From Haliclystus octoradiatus (taxonomy: Eukaryota; Cnidaria; Staurozoa; Stauromedusae; Haliclystidae), in NCBI GenBank assembly GCA_916610825.1, contig OU744450.1, positions 14,330,489-14,394,488 on the forward strand: DNA of 64,000 nt. The letters run 5' to 3'. A model generated the notes under the pieces. That model searched no databases. It was not told where the DNA came from and saw only the letters and a program-made list of their open reading frames with translations. The translations under genes were made by a program, and so were the position numbers. Positions 10,201 through 23,100 of this stretch are shown piece after piece. Numbering within the stretch: position 1 is the first letter of the stretch; each line of letters opens with the position of its first letter.

Positions 10201-13200
10201 ATGCCAAGTTCGGGTGGAAAAGTGCGCTCATCTGCTAATGCACCTGATTCTTCAGGTGTCAGTACAAATGAAAAAATCTTACGTGATTGTCACTCGTTGT
10301 ACATTGACGAAACCAAAGGTAAGAAGCGGCCTGAGCTTGCTAAATAGATATGACACGATTTCAAATTACCAGTTACTTTGCTACATTGATTTCGGAATCA
10401 GCTTGCCTGTGTTACGAAATAGATTCCTATATCACATTAATCATACTGTGTTACATTTGATCTTAAGTTAATCACACTAATAGAATAGGCCTTGCGGCAA
10501 TAGCTAGCTGTTAAGCATCAACAGGCCCTGAACCGGGGCTACTAACAAACATAGCATGCATCAGCTAGAGAGTGGGCATCAGCCATCACATGTTACGTTA
10601 ATTTTAAATCACTGCATAGAACATTTGAATATGTTTCTCCATTTATGGGATATCCTATTTATGCACGATTTATCAAATACTGATTTTTCTTCCAGGTTTA
10701 ATTTCAATTGCTGATTCTGTTGGCATAAGTTTGCTGGCCCCAAGAAAGAAAATCACTGTCATGTTGATGGGGAACCATTCTGCAGGGAAAAGTTCGTTCA
10801 TCAACTGGTTAGTTCCACGACCTCTCACTCTCTCAGTCTGCAGAGTGATACATAATCAAAATTGAGCAGCTCACTTAAATTTCACTATAGACCTAAGTTA
10901 TATGAATGATCAGATCTTATTGCTTGATAATATAAAATATAGAATTGTCACAAAGATGAGGCAAAGCCTTTTCAAAAGAGTTTCATGCGTTTCAACTGAC
11001 TGATGATCGCAAAACAAATGTGTGAAGAAACTCTGAGTTTCGGAAAAGGCTTTTGCCTCATCTTTGTGTCATTTCTATATTCTGCTCTGTCTCAACAAAC
11101 ATTGAGCACTCTCACATACCTGTGTTCAGTTCACCTCATATTATATTGTATAATAAACGTTGATGTAAGTCTGTTTGTTTGTATCTACTGTATTCGAGAT
11201 TCACGCTGCACATGGTAAACATATCGAAACCAAACTTTCCGTGGGGGTGTGTTATCATTATTTCTGGCAACATGGGCCATGTTTCATGTTCGTATTTTTA
11301 TATTCCTTTAATTGGCATCCCGAAGCGTATTTTTTCGTATGACTTTCTCTCTTTCTCAATCATATAAGGGACAGCAAACAGCAATGATTGTTTGCCAGAT
11401 TCTATTCTCTATTTTGATTTTATAGTCATGGAAATGGTTAGGCCTACAGATTTAAACATAATATTAATTATCCTGCATGCCATGCATAGGCCTACCCTAC
11501 ATGTACAGTAGCTGCCAGCAGAGTTAATAAATAGTAAGTCAGACTCAACACAGAACGACAATCTACATATACAAAATTCCAATTCACAGGTAAAATAAAT
11601 AAGAAATACTGAATATAAAGTGTTTTATTAAAAAAAAGAAACTTTAATTTATCAATGTCAATCAAATTGGATATTTAAGAAGAATGAGAAAAGAGCCTGT
11701 TATCGTTATTCCCATTGCCATTGTAACAATTGATTGCATTTCTTTGCTTACTCATAAGTCAGGAATAGTACAGTCAATATCGCATAATATATTATGATTT
11801 TGTTTGGCTGGAATTATTCATAAAATATTTGAATGTTGACATTGCAAGAATCGCAATTTGTACGTGTGATGTCTGATTTTGAATTACAATATTTAAATCA
11901 AGAATTTTCTGGAAAAGGCAGCAAGGTGATTTAACTTTGCAAGATAAACTTGAGACTTACATAAAAAGGGTATTCGTTTCTTTGTTTATATAGTAAATCA
12001 ATTAGAAAGATGTTATTGTAATGTAGTTTGAGCTAGTTTTATAGAGTCAGTGATATTCATGAACAGCGATTTTGAATTAAATACGTTATTTTCCCCGGTG
12101 CGGGAAGCAATAACGTACTATGCGATATTAATCTGGAAAGCAATGACAATTCATTATTGTAACTTTTTCAGGTACATAGAGGAGCATGTCCAGAAAACTG
12201 GTGTTGCCATTGAAACACAAGGCTTTACAGTTGTAACCAGCGGCAAGAAGAAGGAATCCTTAACGGTATGCTATGGGCTTGCTATAATCAACTTTATATA
12301 GGCCTACATATCTTAGTTTTCCTTAAATTTCTATAGTGATACGTTTTTGTGAAAATGTCGTCAATAAGGTCAACAAAAACACGTTATTGAGGATGTTATT
12401 AATATCGGCCGGAAAAACTGTTTTTAGATTTGAATTATTCAATGTTTGAAGATGTTAGTTATAGTTTAGTTGAATTATTTACATGAAGCATGGCCTTTTT
12501 AAAACTCTTGAAAACGCAAATTTGAGTTGCACTATCTTAGTTCTTATAATATCATTTTGTTATTACCTACAATCATTTGGCACTATTGCACATAGGCCTA
12601 GCTATCATGAGTCTTTATACTTCGCAATATATCTGTTTCTCTGATGATATTTTGACAACTTTAGCATGCAGTAATGTATTGCTCATTGTATTTCTATAGG
12701 GAAAACACACTGACACTTGGCTTTGAATTTTTTTGTTAACAGGGGAATGCGACATTTCATCTTTATCAACATCTGAAACCATTGCAAGATATATCAGGTT
12801 CATATCAGTTGTTAATTAATACAAACTTTCAACTTGGCTCCCACTCTAAAGCTGTAGTGTATTAGCTAACAGTGTTTCTATTATTAATTAAGGCGTTGGA
12901 GAATATGTAACGACAGAAATATCAACATCAAAACAGAAACGCTTTAATTTGGTAATGTTTGTTGACACACCTGGGCTTGTTGATGGCGACATGCTTTATC
13001 CATTTGATGTGAACACTTCAATTGAATGGCTTGGTAAGATCATTTTCAATTTATCATGCATTATTTTCTTATTTGCTTCAATTCTGAGAAAAAAAATCAC
13101 TAAGTTCATGAACTTGAATCTTGATATTATTCATGAACACTTTAACAGTTCACAAGCAGATAATGAAAATGAAGTCATTTAGTGTTCACTAGCAGTTTTC

Positions 13201-16200
13201 ACAAGGGCTAAAAGGTCTAGCTTGTTTTTATGTAACGTGTTGTTCGCCCAACTATTGGAAGTAAGTAATTTACCCAGTATCCCCTTACTGAAAGTGCCAT
13301 ACCGTACCACTCTTCTATTTTTAGATTAGTGGCTCTCTTCGCTAAAAGCAATGATTTTAAATACTATTTATTAATCTCAGTCGCAACACTGCAGATCAAT
13401 TTCAACAGATTGCATGGCAGATATGCCTTGATTGTCAATGCGCAACAATGTGCCATAGCTATTTACAATGCAATCCCCCTTGGACCTAACTAACTATTGT
13501 AGACCTTAATTAATCTGTTTGATATGTGTTTGCTGTATTTTTAATATTAGGTGGACTCTGCGATTTGATCTTTGTCTTCTTTGATCCTATTGGACAAGCC
13601 CTCTGCAAAAGAACCCTCAACATTGTTGGTGAGATCAATATCTTGTTTATAGTCAAACTCAATTTTCAAAATACACTGGAAGATGTGCTACTCTTTCACA
13701 ATCAATAACTTATACAAAATATTTGTTTTATTATTATTATTTTTATTACTGTCCAATCCATTTTACTGCTTTTGTTGACATCTCACCATCAGTTGTTTTC
13801 CAAGAAAATACCAACAAATAAGTTCTAGCAGCAGAAATGAAAAACATCTGAGAAAAAAAACATGACTTAATTTTATTTCAACTAAAATCAAGTGCCAGGA
13901 GGATTATATATAGTCCTTGTAACATGAATCACTTGATTGATCTGATAAAGACTTTTACTTTTGTAAAACAAATCAGCAGACAAGGAATCATTTCAACAGA
14001 AAGTAAATGCTATACAGTCAAACCTGTTATAACGGTCACCTCTATATAGCAACCATCTGTCTATAGTGGTCACTTTTGCAATATCTAAAATAGTATTTTC
14101 TATTGAATCAAACCTGTATATAAAGGCCATGTGTCTTTAATGGTCAATTTATCTACCTCTCGTGGCTGGCTGTTATATACAGGTTTCACTATATCTATTT
14201 CACATATAATTAGTCATTTCTTAACTGATTGTTGTCTGCCATTAGTTAAAGTGGGAATAAACCCCCAGACTATCTTTACACATGTAGTAGAACCCGACGT
14301 GAAAAAAACAATGGCGTAATTTTTTTTTCGATCTGGAAATTATTTCTTGGTGAAAAATGCCTTAAAAGTGGTGTTTTGACCCAAATGTCCCTGAGGAAAA
14401 AAAAGGGATTGGATCTAGCTTTATGACGACAAAGTCACAAGTCGTGTGGTTTTTCTAATAGACTTTAGATCGGATTAATCACGCGATGTTATGTTTGAGA
14501 TGGCGTAGCTCTGTAACGGCAATCTATTATTCTCTCCCACAAAACTGAGGTAAGGAAGAACATATAAACTCAAGAGTAGCAAAATTCCAGATGATTTAAT
14601 GATTTTAAAGTTCACGAATTTGAAGAAAATAAAAATCAGAAAATATTTCATTCGTAGCGCGCGTTATACATATTATATTTTGACATATCATTCTCACACA
14701 TATTTAACACATATCAAAAGATTCTCTGGTGACCACAAAAGCTAGCTAAGTAGAATTTATTGTTTGTAAGCATATGTCTGGACTGAAAATTGAGTATTCT
14801 TTCAAAGTTGAGCGTAAATATCAAAATGTACGGTGGGAAACGCTATTAAAGGTTGGTTTATAGTCCTCTTTTCACAGAAACGAAATCTGTCCATCTGATT
14901 TATCGTATCTGTAGAAAGGTATTTTGTGCAAAGTAGCTTATGCACTGTATTACTGCATCCTATAATTAACTACAGATTGTGACATGATGCTAACATATGT
15001 TCTACTTTCTTGCCAAAGGAATGAATACTAGCTAGTATGGTAAAAAAAATTGGTGGCGTATGTGTAATCAGGAACGAGACTTCACATTGCAAAACCCTAA
15101 TTTTGTTAATCAGATAACGTTGATAGAGAGGGTAACAATTTATGCAATGAAGATATACCGCAAAACCGAAAAATGATAGAATATGCATTACTGTAGTTCT
15201 AGTATATGGCTGTAAACTTGAATAAGAACGTCCAAGCCCTCATATCATGTTTGTACTATTTTCCGATATTTTATAGAATTTTACAGTGTAATGTACTGAA
15301 GAATTTTCGATGGACTGTATTGATGATGGATGTACTGAAGAATTTATAATAATTGAATGCTTGGTAAATAAATGATGAACACTTTGTTAGACTATTGGAT
15401 GTAATATATCTATCTACAGTCGTATAAACTATACGATTACATGGTTTAAGTTTTACTAGACAAACATCGATTTCAAACTTAAATTTTGAAATGATAATTG
15501 AAAAATGTCTATTTAATAATTTGGTAATAGTTAAATAAATCCGAAAAAGTACAATTAATACTTTGCAGTACCATCTATCTTGAGGAAAAGTCGTCTGTGC
15601 ATGACTGTGCAAATCGAGTCAGTTTACATTCACATCTAGATCATGAAAAGGATATCTTATAGAAATATTTACTCGAGAACAACTTGCAGATAGAGTTAAA
15701 AATAGCTATATAACTTATATAGCGTAGGATAAAGCTATTTCGAAGGGTACGTGTCTACTAATTAAGATTTGAGAAGTACTGCGGTCACCCAGAATACGTA
15801 ACTAATATGTGTCACTAGACTAGTCACAAAGGAACACTCGCACCGCCTGACATTTGTGTTAATCCGCAATCTATATCAGATTCATCGCGCTTAATGACGC
15901 TACGAGAAATTATTTCGACTGAGCGTTTCAATAGATTTTATTCTGCTCCTGAAATCACAAATTGTATCTTTTTTACGTAATTCGCGAGTTTATATGTTTG
16001 TTCATGGCTCAGCCTTGTCAGAAATTTTTTTTGTGTGACTTCTCGGAGCTAGGTCACCTCAAAGATAACGTCGCGTGATCAGCACACTCTTAAGTCTGTT
16101 AGACAAACCGCACGACTTGTGACTTTGTCGTCATAAAGCTAGATCCAATCCCTTTTTTTTCTCAGCGACATTTGGGTCAAAACACCACTTTGAAGGCGTT

Positions 16201-18710
16201 TTTCGCCAAGAAATAATTTCCAGATCGAAAAAAAAATTACGCCATTGTTTTTTTCACGTCGGGTTCTACCACATATGTAAAGATAGTCTGGGGGTTTATT
16301 CCCACTTTAATTTTGAAAGAAAAAATGTCATTTTATAAATGAATAATGATAACCATAATTTTGTTGAACAATCTAAAAGAAATAACACTGTAATGTTATG
16401 AAGTATCTATATTCTGGATAAAACGGTTTGAAGTGTTCTGGTGATGTGATTTTGCCATATTAATTTAGCATTTTCAATTTGTTGAATTTTTATTTTTCTA
16501 TTGCAGAAATCCTCAACGAAAAAAACTCAGACAAATTGCGTTTCTATTTGACAAAGGCAGATACAGCTGGAACAGAAAGTGACCGTCAAAGGGTGTTGAT
16601 GCAAATCACACAAGAACTATGTAAACGCCCAGGCCTCAACAAATGTGGATTTGATATGCCCACCATCTTTGTACCTTCTCTTGTTGATAAGGTATGTTGG
16701 CTATGGTGTCAATCAGGGTTTTCTCAGGTCAATGTTGGTTTGACCTAATGTCCTTTATATACAGTAAATATTAGCCAAATATATAATTGTCCACTTGGGC
16801 TTTCCAATTACCCTCGAACCTCTGCAGGGATTGGGCAGGATAACATTATTCATTTATCTGAGATATTGTTATTTTTCCAAGTTTTCAAAATCTTTTTCAG
16901 CCTCCACGATGTGAAAATCAAATTGAGTCTCTGTGCCGCACAATTGAAAAAACAATCACTCAAACTATTCAAAATACTTTGAATACTTTAGAAAAAGACT
17001 GTGGAGAGATTGCTGATCGCATTGATGCTGTCTTGCTTTCTGATAGGTTAGTTCATTTTTTCCAATTTCACAATCAGTGTGCTATATATTTCTAGGTAAA
17101 AATATACAATTAATTTCAATAACTGCCTAATTCCGTTGTACTATTGACAGTCATGCTATTTTGAAAGCTACATGAGTATTGTACGATTTTCAGGAATTTT
17201 CCATCCAAATATTTATCTAATTTCATTATTCCTTGCATACGTCCTGTTTATCTAGAAAGAACTTGCAAGTGTTGAATAATCACACATATTCACAGACCAA
17301 TTGATGTCAACTTTTGAAGAGGACCATTTTATAATATTATTATTTTAGCTCCTGAATTTGATTTCTGGAACTGATGCAAATCTTGATTCTGAGTGCATCA
17401 TTTATAACTAGCAGAAAGGATAGATATACTGCTATAGAATATGACATATTCATCTGCTTTTGGTATACTTTTTTTATTGTATTTCTCTGTTTCTTTGGTG
17501 CCCTTTCACGTGAGTAGGCTGTTCATTCTTAATAACTTGTTCTTTTTCTACTATAATTTATTTATTTTAGAGGTCATTTCATGCATAATGATTTTGTGTA
17601 AATATTTCCAATCTTGAATTCACAGGCATTAATGTTAATTTTTGCATTTATTTTTTCTAGTAAAACATGGGGTAAGAATTTTCGCCAACGCATAGTCTCT
17701 TTTATGTTCGGTTCATTTGGAATGTTACTATTGATGTTTCTTGCAATTTCTCAATTGGCTAAACGACCCGAGTTGAATGTTCTAGAATTAGCTCCTTATT
17801 TGGTAAGTGCTCACTTTTCCATTTTTGAAACAATAATATGGTAATAAAGCTGAAAGCATTTTCATGTTATTTGTTGGGTTTAAAAATTAAGCCTTATTTT
17901 CTATTCCTAGGCGATGAAAGGGGCTAAGGGTCCCCTTTAGCTAGACCTAGAGGTATGGGCATGCTTTCCCAGAAATTCTTTGAATTCAATCATAGCTACT
18001 GTATTAAATAGCTTGCAAATTATTCAGGCTCAAAGACAACTGTTGATTCTTTAAGTCAATAATTCCTGAGGTCTATCTTATTGTATTGAAAATTATTTTT
18101 GTTTCTTACATCGTCAGGAGTCAGTTGATTTGGTATGGTCTAACGTTCCTTATGATTATGTTTGGCATACAACCGTTGCTCTACTTGTTTCCTCGTTATT
18201 AGCAGTTATAATTTCAAGGGTGTTTTGGAGGTATGAGTGAATTGAAGATTTTAGTCTCAACAATTTAATATATTATTGGGATCTATTATACCTTACAATG
18301 CAATTAATTTTTGTTTATCAGAACAAAACAAACTTTGTCAAGAAAGCAACGTCGTCTACTAGAAGAAAAAAAGAATTATGTCCAAACTCATGTCAAACCG
18401 CAAAAGGTGAATTGATTACTACTTGATAACTTCACCTCAACTTCACCAATGGCATCGTTTTTGTCATGCTATTTGTGTTACCATGGTGCTATGTGATCAT
18501 TAGAGTTAAGATTAACTTGAAAAACATAAACTTGAGTTACAAAGTGTGGTACAACATCTACTTGTAAAGCGATAATCAATTTCATCCATTTATTTTTTGA
18601 AACCAAATCAATTGAATAACTTGTTTATTAACTGATGTCTTGCTGTTATTTTCTAGGAAAAACTCTACAGCGAATATCTTCAACAAAGTGTTGCAGAACA
18701 TGACTTATGA
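10201..18710 (+). CDS. Membrane-anchored dynamin/EHD-like GTPase, uncharacterised (complete, 12 exons)
   Basis: Exons: 10201-10318, 10696-10807, 12172-12265, 12743-12797, 12893-13033, 13551-13628, 16507-16691, 16901-17046, 17661-17802, 18118-18230, 18322-18406, 18657-18710. All introns are GT-AG and the phases agree, giving 440 residues. GTPase motifs: P-loop GNHSAGKSS (65-73); a putative switch I in the block TGVAIETQGFTVVTSGKK (86-103); G3 DTPGL (151-155); G4 TKAD (215-218). A helical segment (about 262-310) is followed by two hydrophobic segments (about 322-340 and 375-394) and a basic, Gln/Glu-rich tail, suggesting a membrane hairpin. The large-GTPase layout recalls EHD, dynamin-like or FZL/mitofusin-type proteins, but it has no EH domain. 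I do not recognise a named orthologue. Membrane remodelling is only an inference. Confidence 0.88.
10933..11081. repeat. Hairpin-forming inverted repeat (arms about 50 bp) in GTPase intron 2
   Basis: The left arm contains TCACAAAGATGAGGCAAAGC and then CTTTTC; the right arm has GAAAAGGCTTTTGCCTCATC then TTTGTG. Arms match with few differences and enclose about 45 bp. Looks like a small foldback MITE; no target duplication identified. Confidence 0.8.
13262..13485 (-). mobile_element. SINE copy B, minus strand, partial
   Basis: The reverse complement matches the body of the copies at 3785 and 60680: GGGGATTGCATTG, then TTGTTGCGCATTGACAATCA, TGCCATGCAATCTGTTGAAA, TTGATCTGCAGTGTTGCG, the block AGAGCCACTAATCTAAAAAT, and a terminal GTGGTACGG. 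The 5' head is missing. Lies in the GTPase intron 13034-13550. Confidence 0.78.
14015..14191. mobile_element. pogo/Tigger-like MITE (TA target)
   Basis: Begins CAGTCAAACCTGTTATAACG after a TA and ends with ACAGGTTTCACT, giving inverted termini of the CAGT-AAACCTGT type. It is closely similar along its length to the element at 58377-58546, and shares the internal block AAAATAGTATTTTCTATTGA. No ORF. Confidence 0.78.
14250..16306. mobile_element. TTAA-flanked non-autonomous DNA transposon with about 216-bp inverted repeats
   Basis: A TTAA precedes (14246-14249) and follows (16307-16310) a 2057-bp unit. The left terminal repeat (14250 to about 14466) begins AGTGGGAATAAACCCCCAGA; the right one (about 16091-16306) is its reverse complement with only a handful of mismatches over about 216 bp. 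The TTAA duplication is that of piggyBac-type elements, although the terminal bases are not the usual piggyBac CCY. The 1.6-kb interior carries no transposase that I recognise; its only open frame (15271-15612, minus) resembles nothing. It sits in the 2.9-kb GTPase intron 13629-16506. Confidence 0.88.
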
Positions 18711-18757
18711 TGACAGTCTATTTAGGTCATAGCTAGTTACCATGGTTACATACATTT

Positions 18758-18763
18758 AATAAA
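18758..18763 (+). terminator. Candidate poly(A) signal of the GTPase gene
   Basis: AATAAA 48 bases after the TGA stop codon at 18708-18710; first canonical signal downstream. Confidence 0.6.
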
Positions 18764-20146
18764 GGTGCACACCATATGCATGTCGTGGTATCCACCAGCA
18801 CAATTCATAAATTTATATTAAATAGATAAAACAATAGCCTTTGTAATTGAAATATAGGAGGGTATAAAATAATATGTGATAATTTTGTAACAGCATTAAA
18901 CTCTGGGTTTGGAGTATATGTTGGTTTATATTTCTTGCTATTGAACTAACACGCGAAAAGCCCATTATTTATCTTTCTGGAATCATACCACAAACTGATT
19001 TTACTACCAGACCTGCTACAAAGGTCACCCAGTTTTATTTTTAATTGATACATAACATTATCCTTGATTCTCACAAGCGTAACTGAATATTTGAACCCAG
19101 CTAGACAATCATCCTTAGAACTTAAAATCTATAACATCTGGGTTTTATTGCAATTCAGTAATTACTAAACTAGCTCTCTTGGAGTAGTGAAAATTGGAAG
19201 TTTCTTTTCAATCCTTGGATTACCAGCCTACTCATGATACTCAGCGTCCTGCAAAACTCTGTTTTATGCGCTGGTTGTTTATCTGCTAATGTCCCGGTGC
19301 AGGGTTATCTTGTCACTGCTATTTGCATGATATGCTTTATGCAATGGGATACTTTCTGATGATGCTCATACGTGGAAGACATTGCTTATGCTTACTTTGT
19401 TTGAAGTGCCTATTTGAATTTAAAAAGGCTGCGTTAGGGAGTTGACCCCCCTCTCTTCTGCCTTAATATTGATAAATGTTGCATATTGTTACACTTCCCT
19501 TCCAGCCATCAATCTATCCAAAATATCCCCTGTGAAAAGTTGGAAACTGTTCATGAACAGACCATAGAAATCATGCTTTTTAACATGAACTGCTCATAAA
19601 AGTTCAAAAAAATCATCAGACGTTCATGAACAATTCAGGTTCATGAACTCAATAGATTTTTGAGCGGGGGGATCCATTGCAAGTTTGCCCGGAGAAGTAT
19701 AAAAGAATGTACTTTTTAAACCAGATTTTTAAATTAAGATTAAAGCATAACATTATGCAAAGCAAAGAAGACAAGAGGAAATATTTAGTATTTAGAACCT
19801 TTCAAATTTTAAAACAGAAGTCTCTTGTTACGATAATAATTGTAGTATTTGTTTTGATTTGATAAATCGCATCTATTACCTACTGTTACCTATAATATGC
19901 ATGTAAGAGACATGTTAGCCTTTTACAATGTTAAATATGAAATTTATTTACCGTATTAACTAATACAAATATGCACATCTATCCCATTGCAGCATGTATT
20001 TATCCACCCAAATGTACATAAAGTTTATGTGATATTCTTTGATAGTTTTTAGCGTAAGTTGCAGCATAATACAGTTAAAACTCCAAAGTCAAATGAATAT
20101 GCAATTGAAGAACTATCTTCTATAGCATGTAAATTAAAATATTCTA
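18764..20146. other. Convergent intergenic region between the GTPase gene and TMED2; palindrome-rich repeat at 19530-19670
   Basis: No gene recognised. At 19547-19560 there is a perfect palindrome CTGTTCATGAACAG, with two more GTTCATGAAC cores at 19622 and 19639, ending in a G-run. Similar clusters occur at about 35381-35460 and 60008-60065, so this is probably a dispersed repeat. TTTATT at 19943-19948 (AATAAA on the minus strand) is the first plausible poly(A) signal for TMED2. Confidence 0.5.
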
Positions 20147-23100
20147 TTATACAACACGTCGCACTTCAAAAAATCTTTTAAGATAATAAACTTGACCAAG
20201 AGTCATAGCTACAAGAATCAAACTTTCAAAGAATGCCCACCAGACGACACGGCTGTTGGTGCTGTCATTAACTGTAAATAAGACACAGAATGGTCAGGAA
20301 GTTAATTTTCACATTGCATTAAATACCAGGGGGAATCAAGAAAAATATAGAACTAGGACAAGCAAGTATGTAGGATCCAGAAATGGACACACCAACTAAG
20401 GGGTTAATGTGCATGTCAAGCAAACATTTTTGAGCAAATAAAACACTCCAGGCACCCTCATGCATGAGAGCAATGTTCAGTAAAGGAAATAAAATCCTAG
20501 GAGGAAATCAGCTAATTAAAGCAACTCTCCTGTGCCTGATTCTCTGATTAAATTAATTTCACCAAAAAATTAGCATGCGATTTGCCAGTCTCTTGTTATT
20601 GCCTTGTAGAATGTGTGAATATAATATGACAGTTAATAAGCATCTTTCAAAACAATAAAAATTGGGTTGGCTCATGACAGGAAACCACGCATCATGAATT
20701 CAGTATTAACATCTGGTACATAATTTTCTCTGTTAGTGAGCAGACCGAGCAGTAAATCAAACACTTAATTTGCTTGTACTTCAGTCCTGTGCAACTACTT
20801 ACTAGATCGATGGACTCTGTCTCTGACTTCCATGTATTCTTGTTCATGTTTGACTCCAGTTAAAGCCATAGAAAGTTGATGTACCATGCCATTGAGAGCA
20901 TCATGACTTGCTGCACATTTAAATATAAATAACACAGGTTAGAATAAATTATAGAATAGAAACCCCACTACTCCATATTAACATATAATTGATTAGACAT
21001 TCGCACAAATCAACAAGAGGGGAGTCTAGAAATATCAATCATATGCTTGTCAACTGCACTGCTGTACAACATCCCTAATTGGCAATCTAATGAGAAGTTT
21101 TGTTCAGGACATCCTTGGACAGGTACTATCATATTGTAATGTTTGATCTCTTTACTAGTTTCTTCGTCAGCTATATATATGACTGTGACCTGTGGGATTT
21201 TTTGTGATGGCAAAGATATTAGGCGATTGTGCGATGGCAGATTCCTATAATGTAACTGTGTATACTATTGCTATTACAAAAAGATAATATTGCATTCAGT
21301 TGATGAGTGACTACTTGTTTGTCATATTATTATTGTGCAAAACAAAACAGCTGGCAAACTTTCAATCATAATATAAGAAGTAGAGGTCAGCATCGGATCG
21401 GATTAGGCATTAGTATAGTAATTCGAAAGTATGCACAAAATCTTAATCTGAATCCGATCTGACTGCTGTTTTTGTTGAAAAAATTCGACATTGTCGGATT
21501 TTATATTTTTAATCCGATCCAATCCGACATAATCCGAATCCAACCATTGAAAATGGTTGAAATTTTCAGGATGTGAAAAGTACAAAGCATGTCTAAAAAT
21601 CAGTCGTGAATATGTAGCTGATCACGATGAAACAAGTAACAATGATCCCAAATCTGACAAAAATCTGATCGGAGCGGATTCGCAGACCTCTAGTAAGAAC
21701 AAACCTGCATCATCTTTGCCCAGGTCTTTTGGTGCTTCACCAACATCCATGCTGAATTTGACAATCTTAGGCGTTAATGTTGACATCTTGTTGCTAAAAC
21801 AATATGTATAGATTCCTTCCATGTGTGCAGCAAATGTATATTTTCCACTTGTTTCCCGTTCTCCAGAGTAGATAACTTTTTGATCTGGACCTACGATCTG
21901 AGAAAGAGATAAATAGTGCCATTTAAGACAATATAAGGCTCTTTTGACTATAAATTATAGAATAATTGGTTCCAAAAAAATGTACCAATATTTATAATTA
22001 TGATGTTTTCCTGACTCAATTTCCACAAATAAAATTGGAGAAATCAAATGAAGAAATAAAAGTGATCAGAAAGCAACATCTTTTGTTGACTTGCCCAAGT
22101 CTCACTTTTACCATGATGATTTTGATATGTTGGTAAGCGAGACTTGTGTCCTTTGGCAATTCTATTGTTTTCTAAAACAAAGAAACCGCCAACAAAATCT
22201 CGTCGGTGACGTAGTTTTACTTGAGTATTCCAGGGTGTCAACAGTCAACAGCGATAGAATCGTAAAATATATTAGCACCGGCCAATTTCAAAGCAATTTT
22301 CAAAGCTGCTAAATTATTTGACAGAAAAAGTGTCTATAGATTTCAGGGTATTGAAGCTGATTAAACTGGATAACCGATTTTATTATGCTAACTGACTGAT
22401 TGTTGCAAGTCATTGATTTATTGAATGCTCCTGTTCACTGCAAACTTTTTGAGCGCTCGATGGAGATCGAAATACAGGTTGAAAAATGATTCCTTGTGGA
22501 AACCGGAAATGATAAACATTACACTTAAATGTTGCTATATTATGAAATATTCTTTCCCTTGTTCTTGAACTTTTTGTACACGTGGAACTGCTAAATTTTT
22601 CGATGGTAATCCCAAAGCATTCATGACCATTCATGAATATTAAACAAGATTATCCTGAAGGGTAAAAAGATTTTTAGATAATTTCACCATCGGTATTTTA
22701 TGAATGATGATGTTGAAATAAGTTTGTAACTTTCTACAATCATCAGCTATTCGACTTGATTAACCATATACGCTACCAGCTAGATTTAATTAATTTTATT
22801 TTGGCTTGCATGCTGCATCTTTCATTAATTTACGTAATGTTGGACTGAATAAGTCCCACTTACCACTCGTCAAATTGCGGTATATCAAAGCGGGACTTAT
22901 AGATCAGTCAACATCTTTTGTAGTCTGCGTTACAGACCGCGATTCATTCACAAAAGAATAGGGTCTGTGTGATTTGCTTAGTTCTCTGTCCCACTGCTAC
23001 ACGAAAACCTGGGGCGGAAGTTCCTGATCGATGCATGGTAAATCTATTGTTCTTAGAGAACAAATTCATCACCTCTGCTCGATCAATTAATTGTCATAGC

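Noticed and set aside
15271-15612. 113-codon frame inside the TTAA element as a possible transposase
   Set aside because: No DDE/DDD pattern or zinc motif; sequence looks random for AT-rich DNA.
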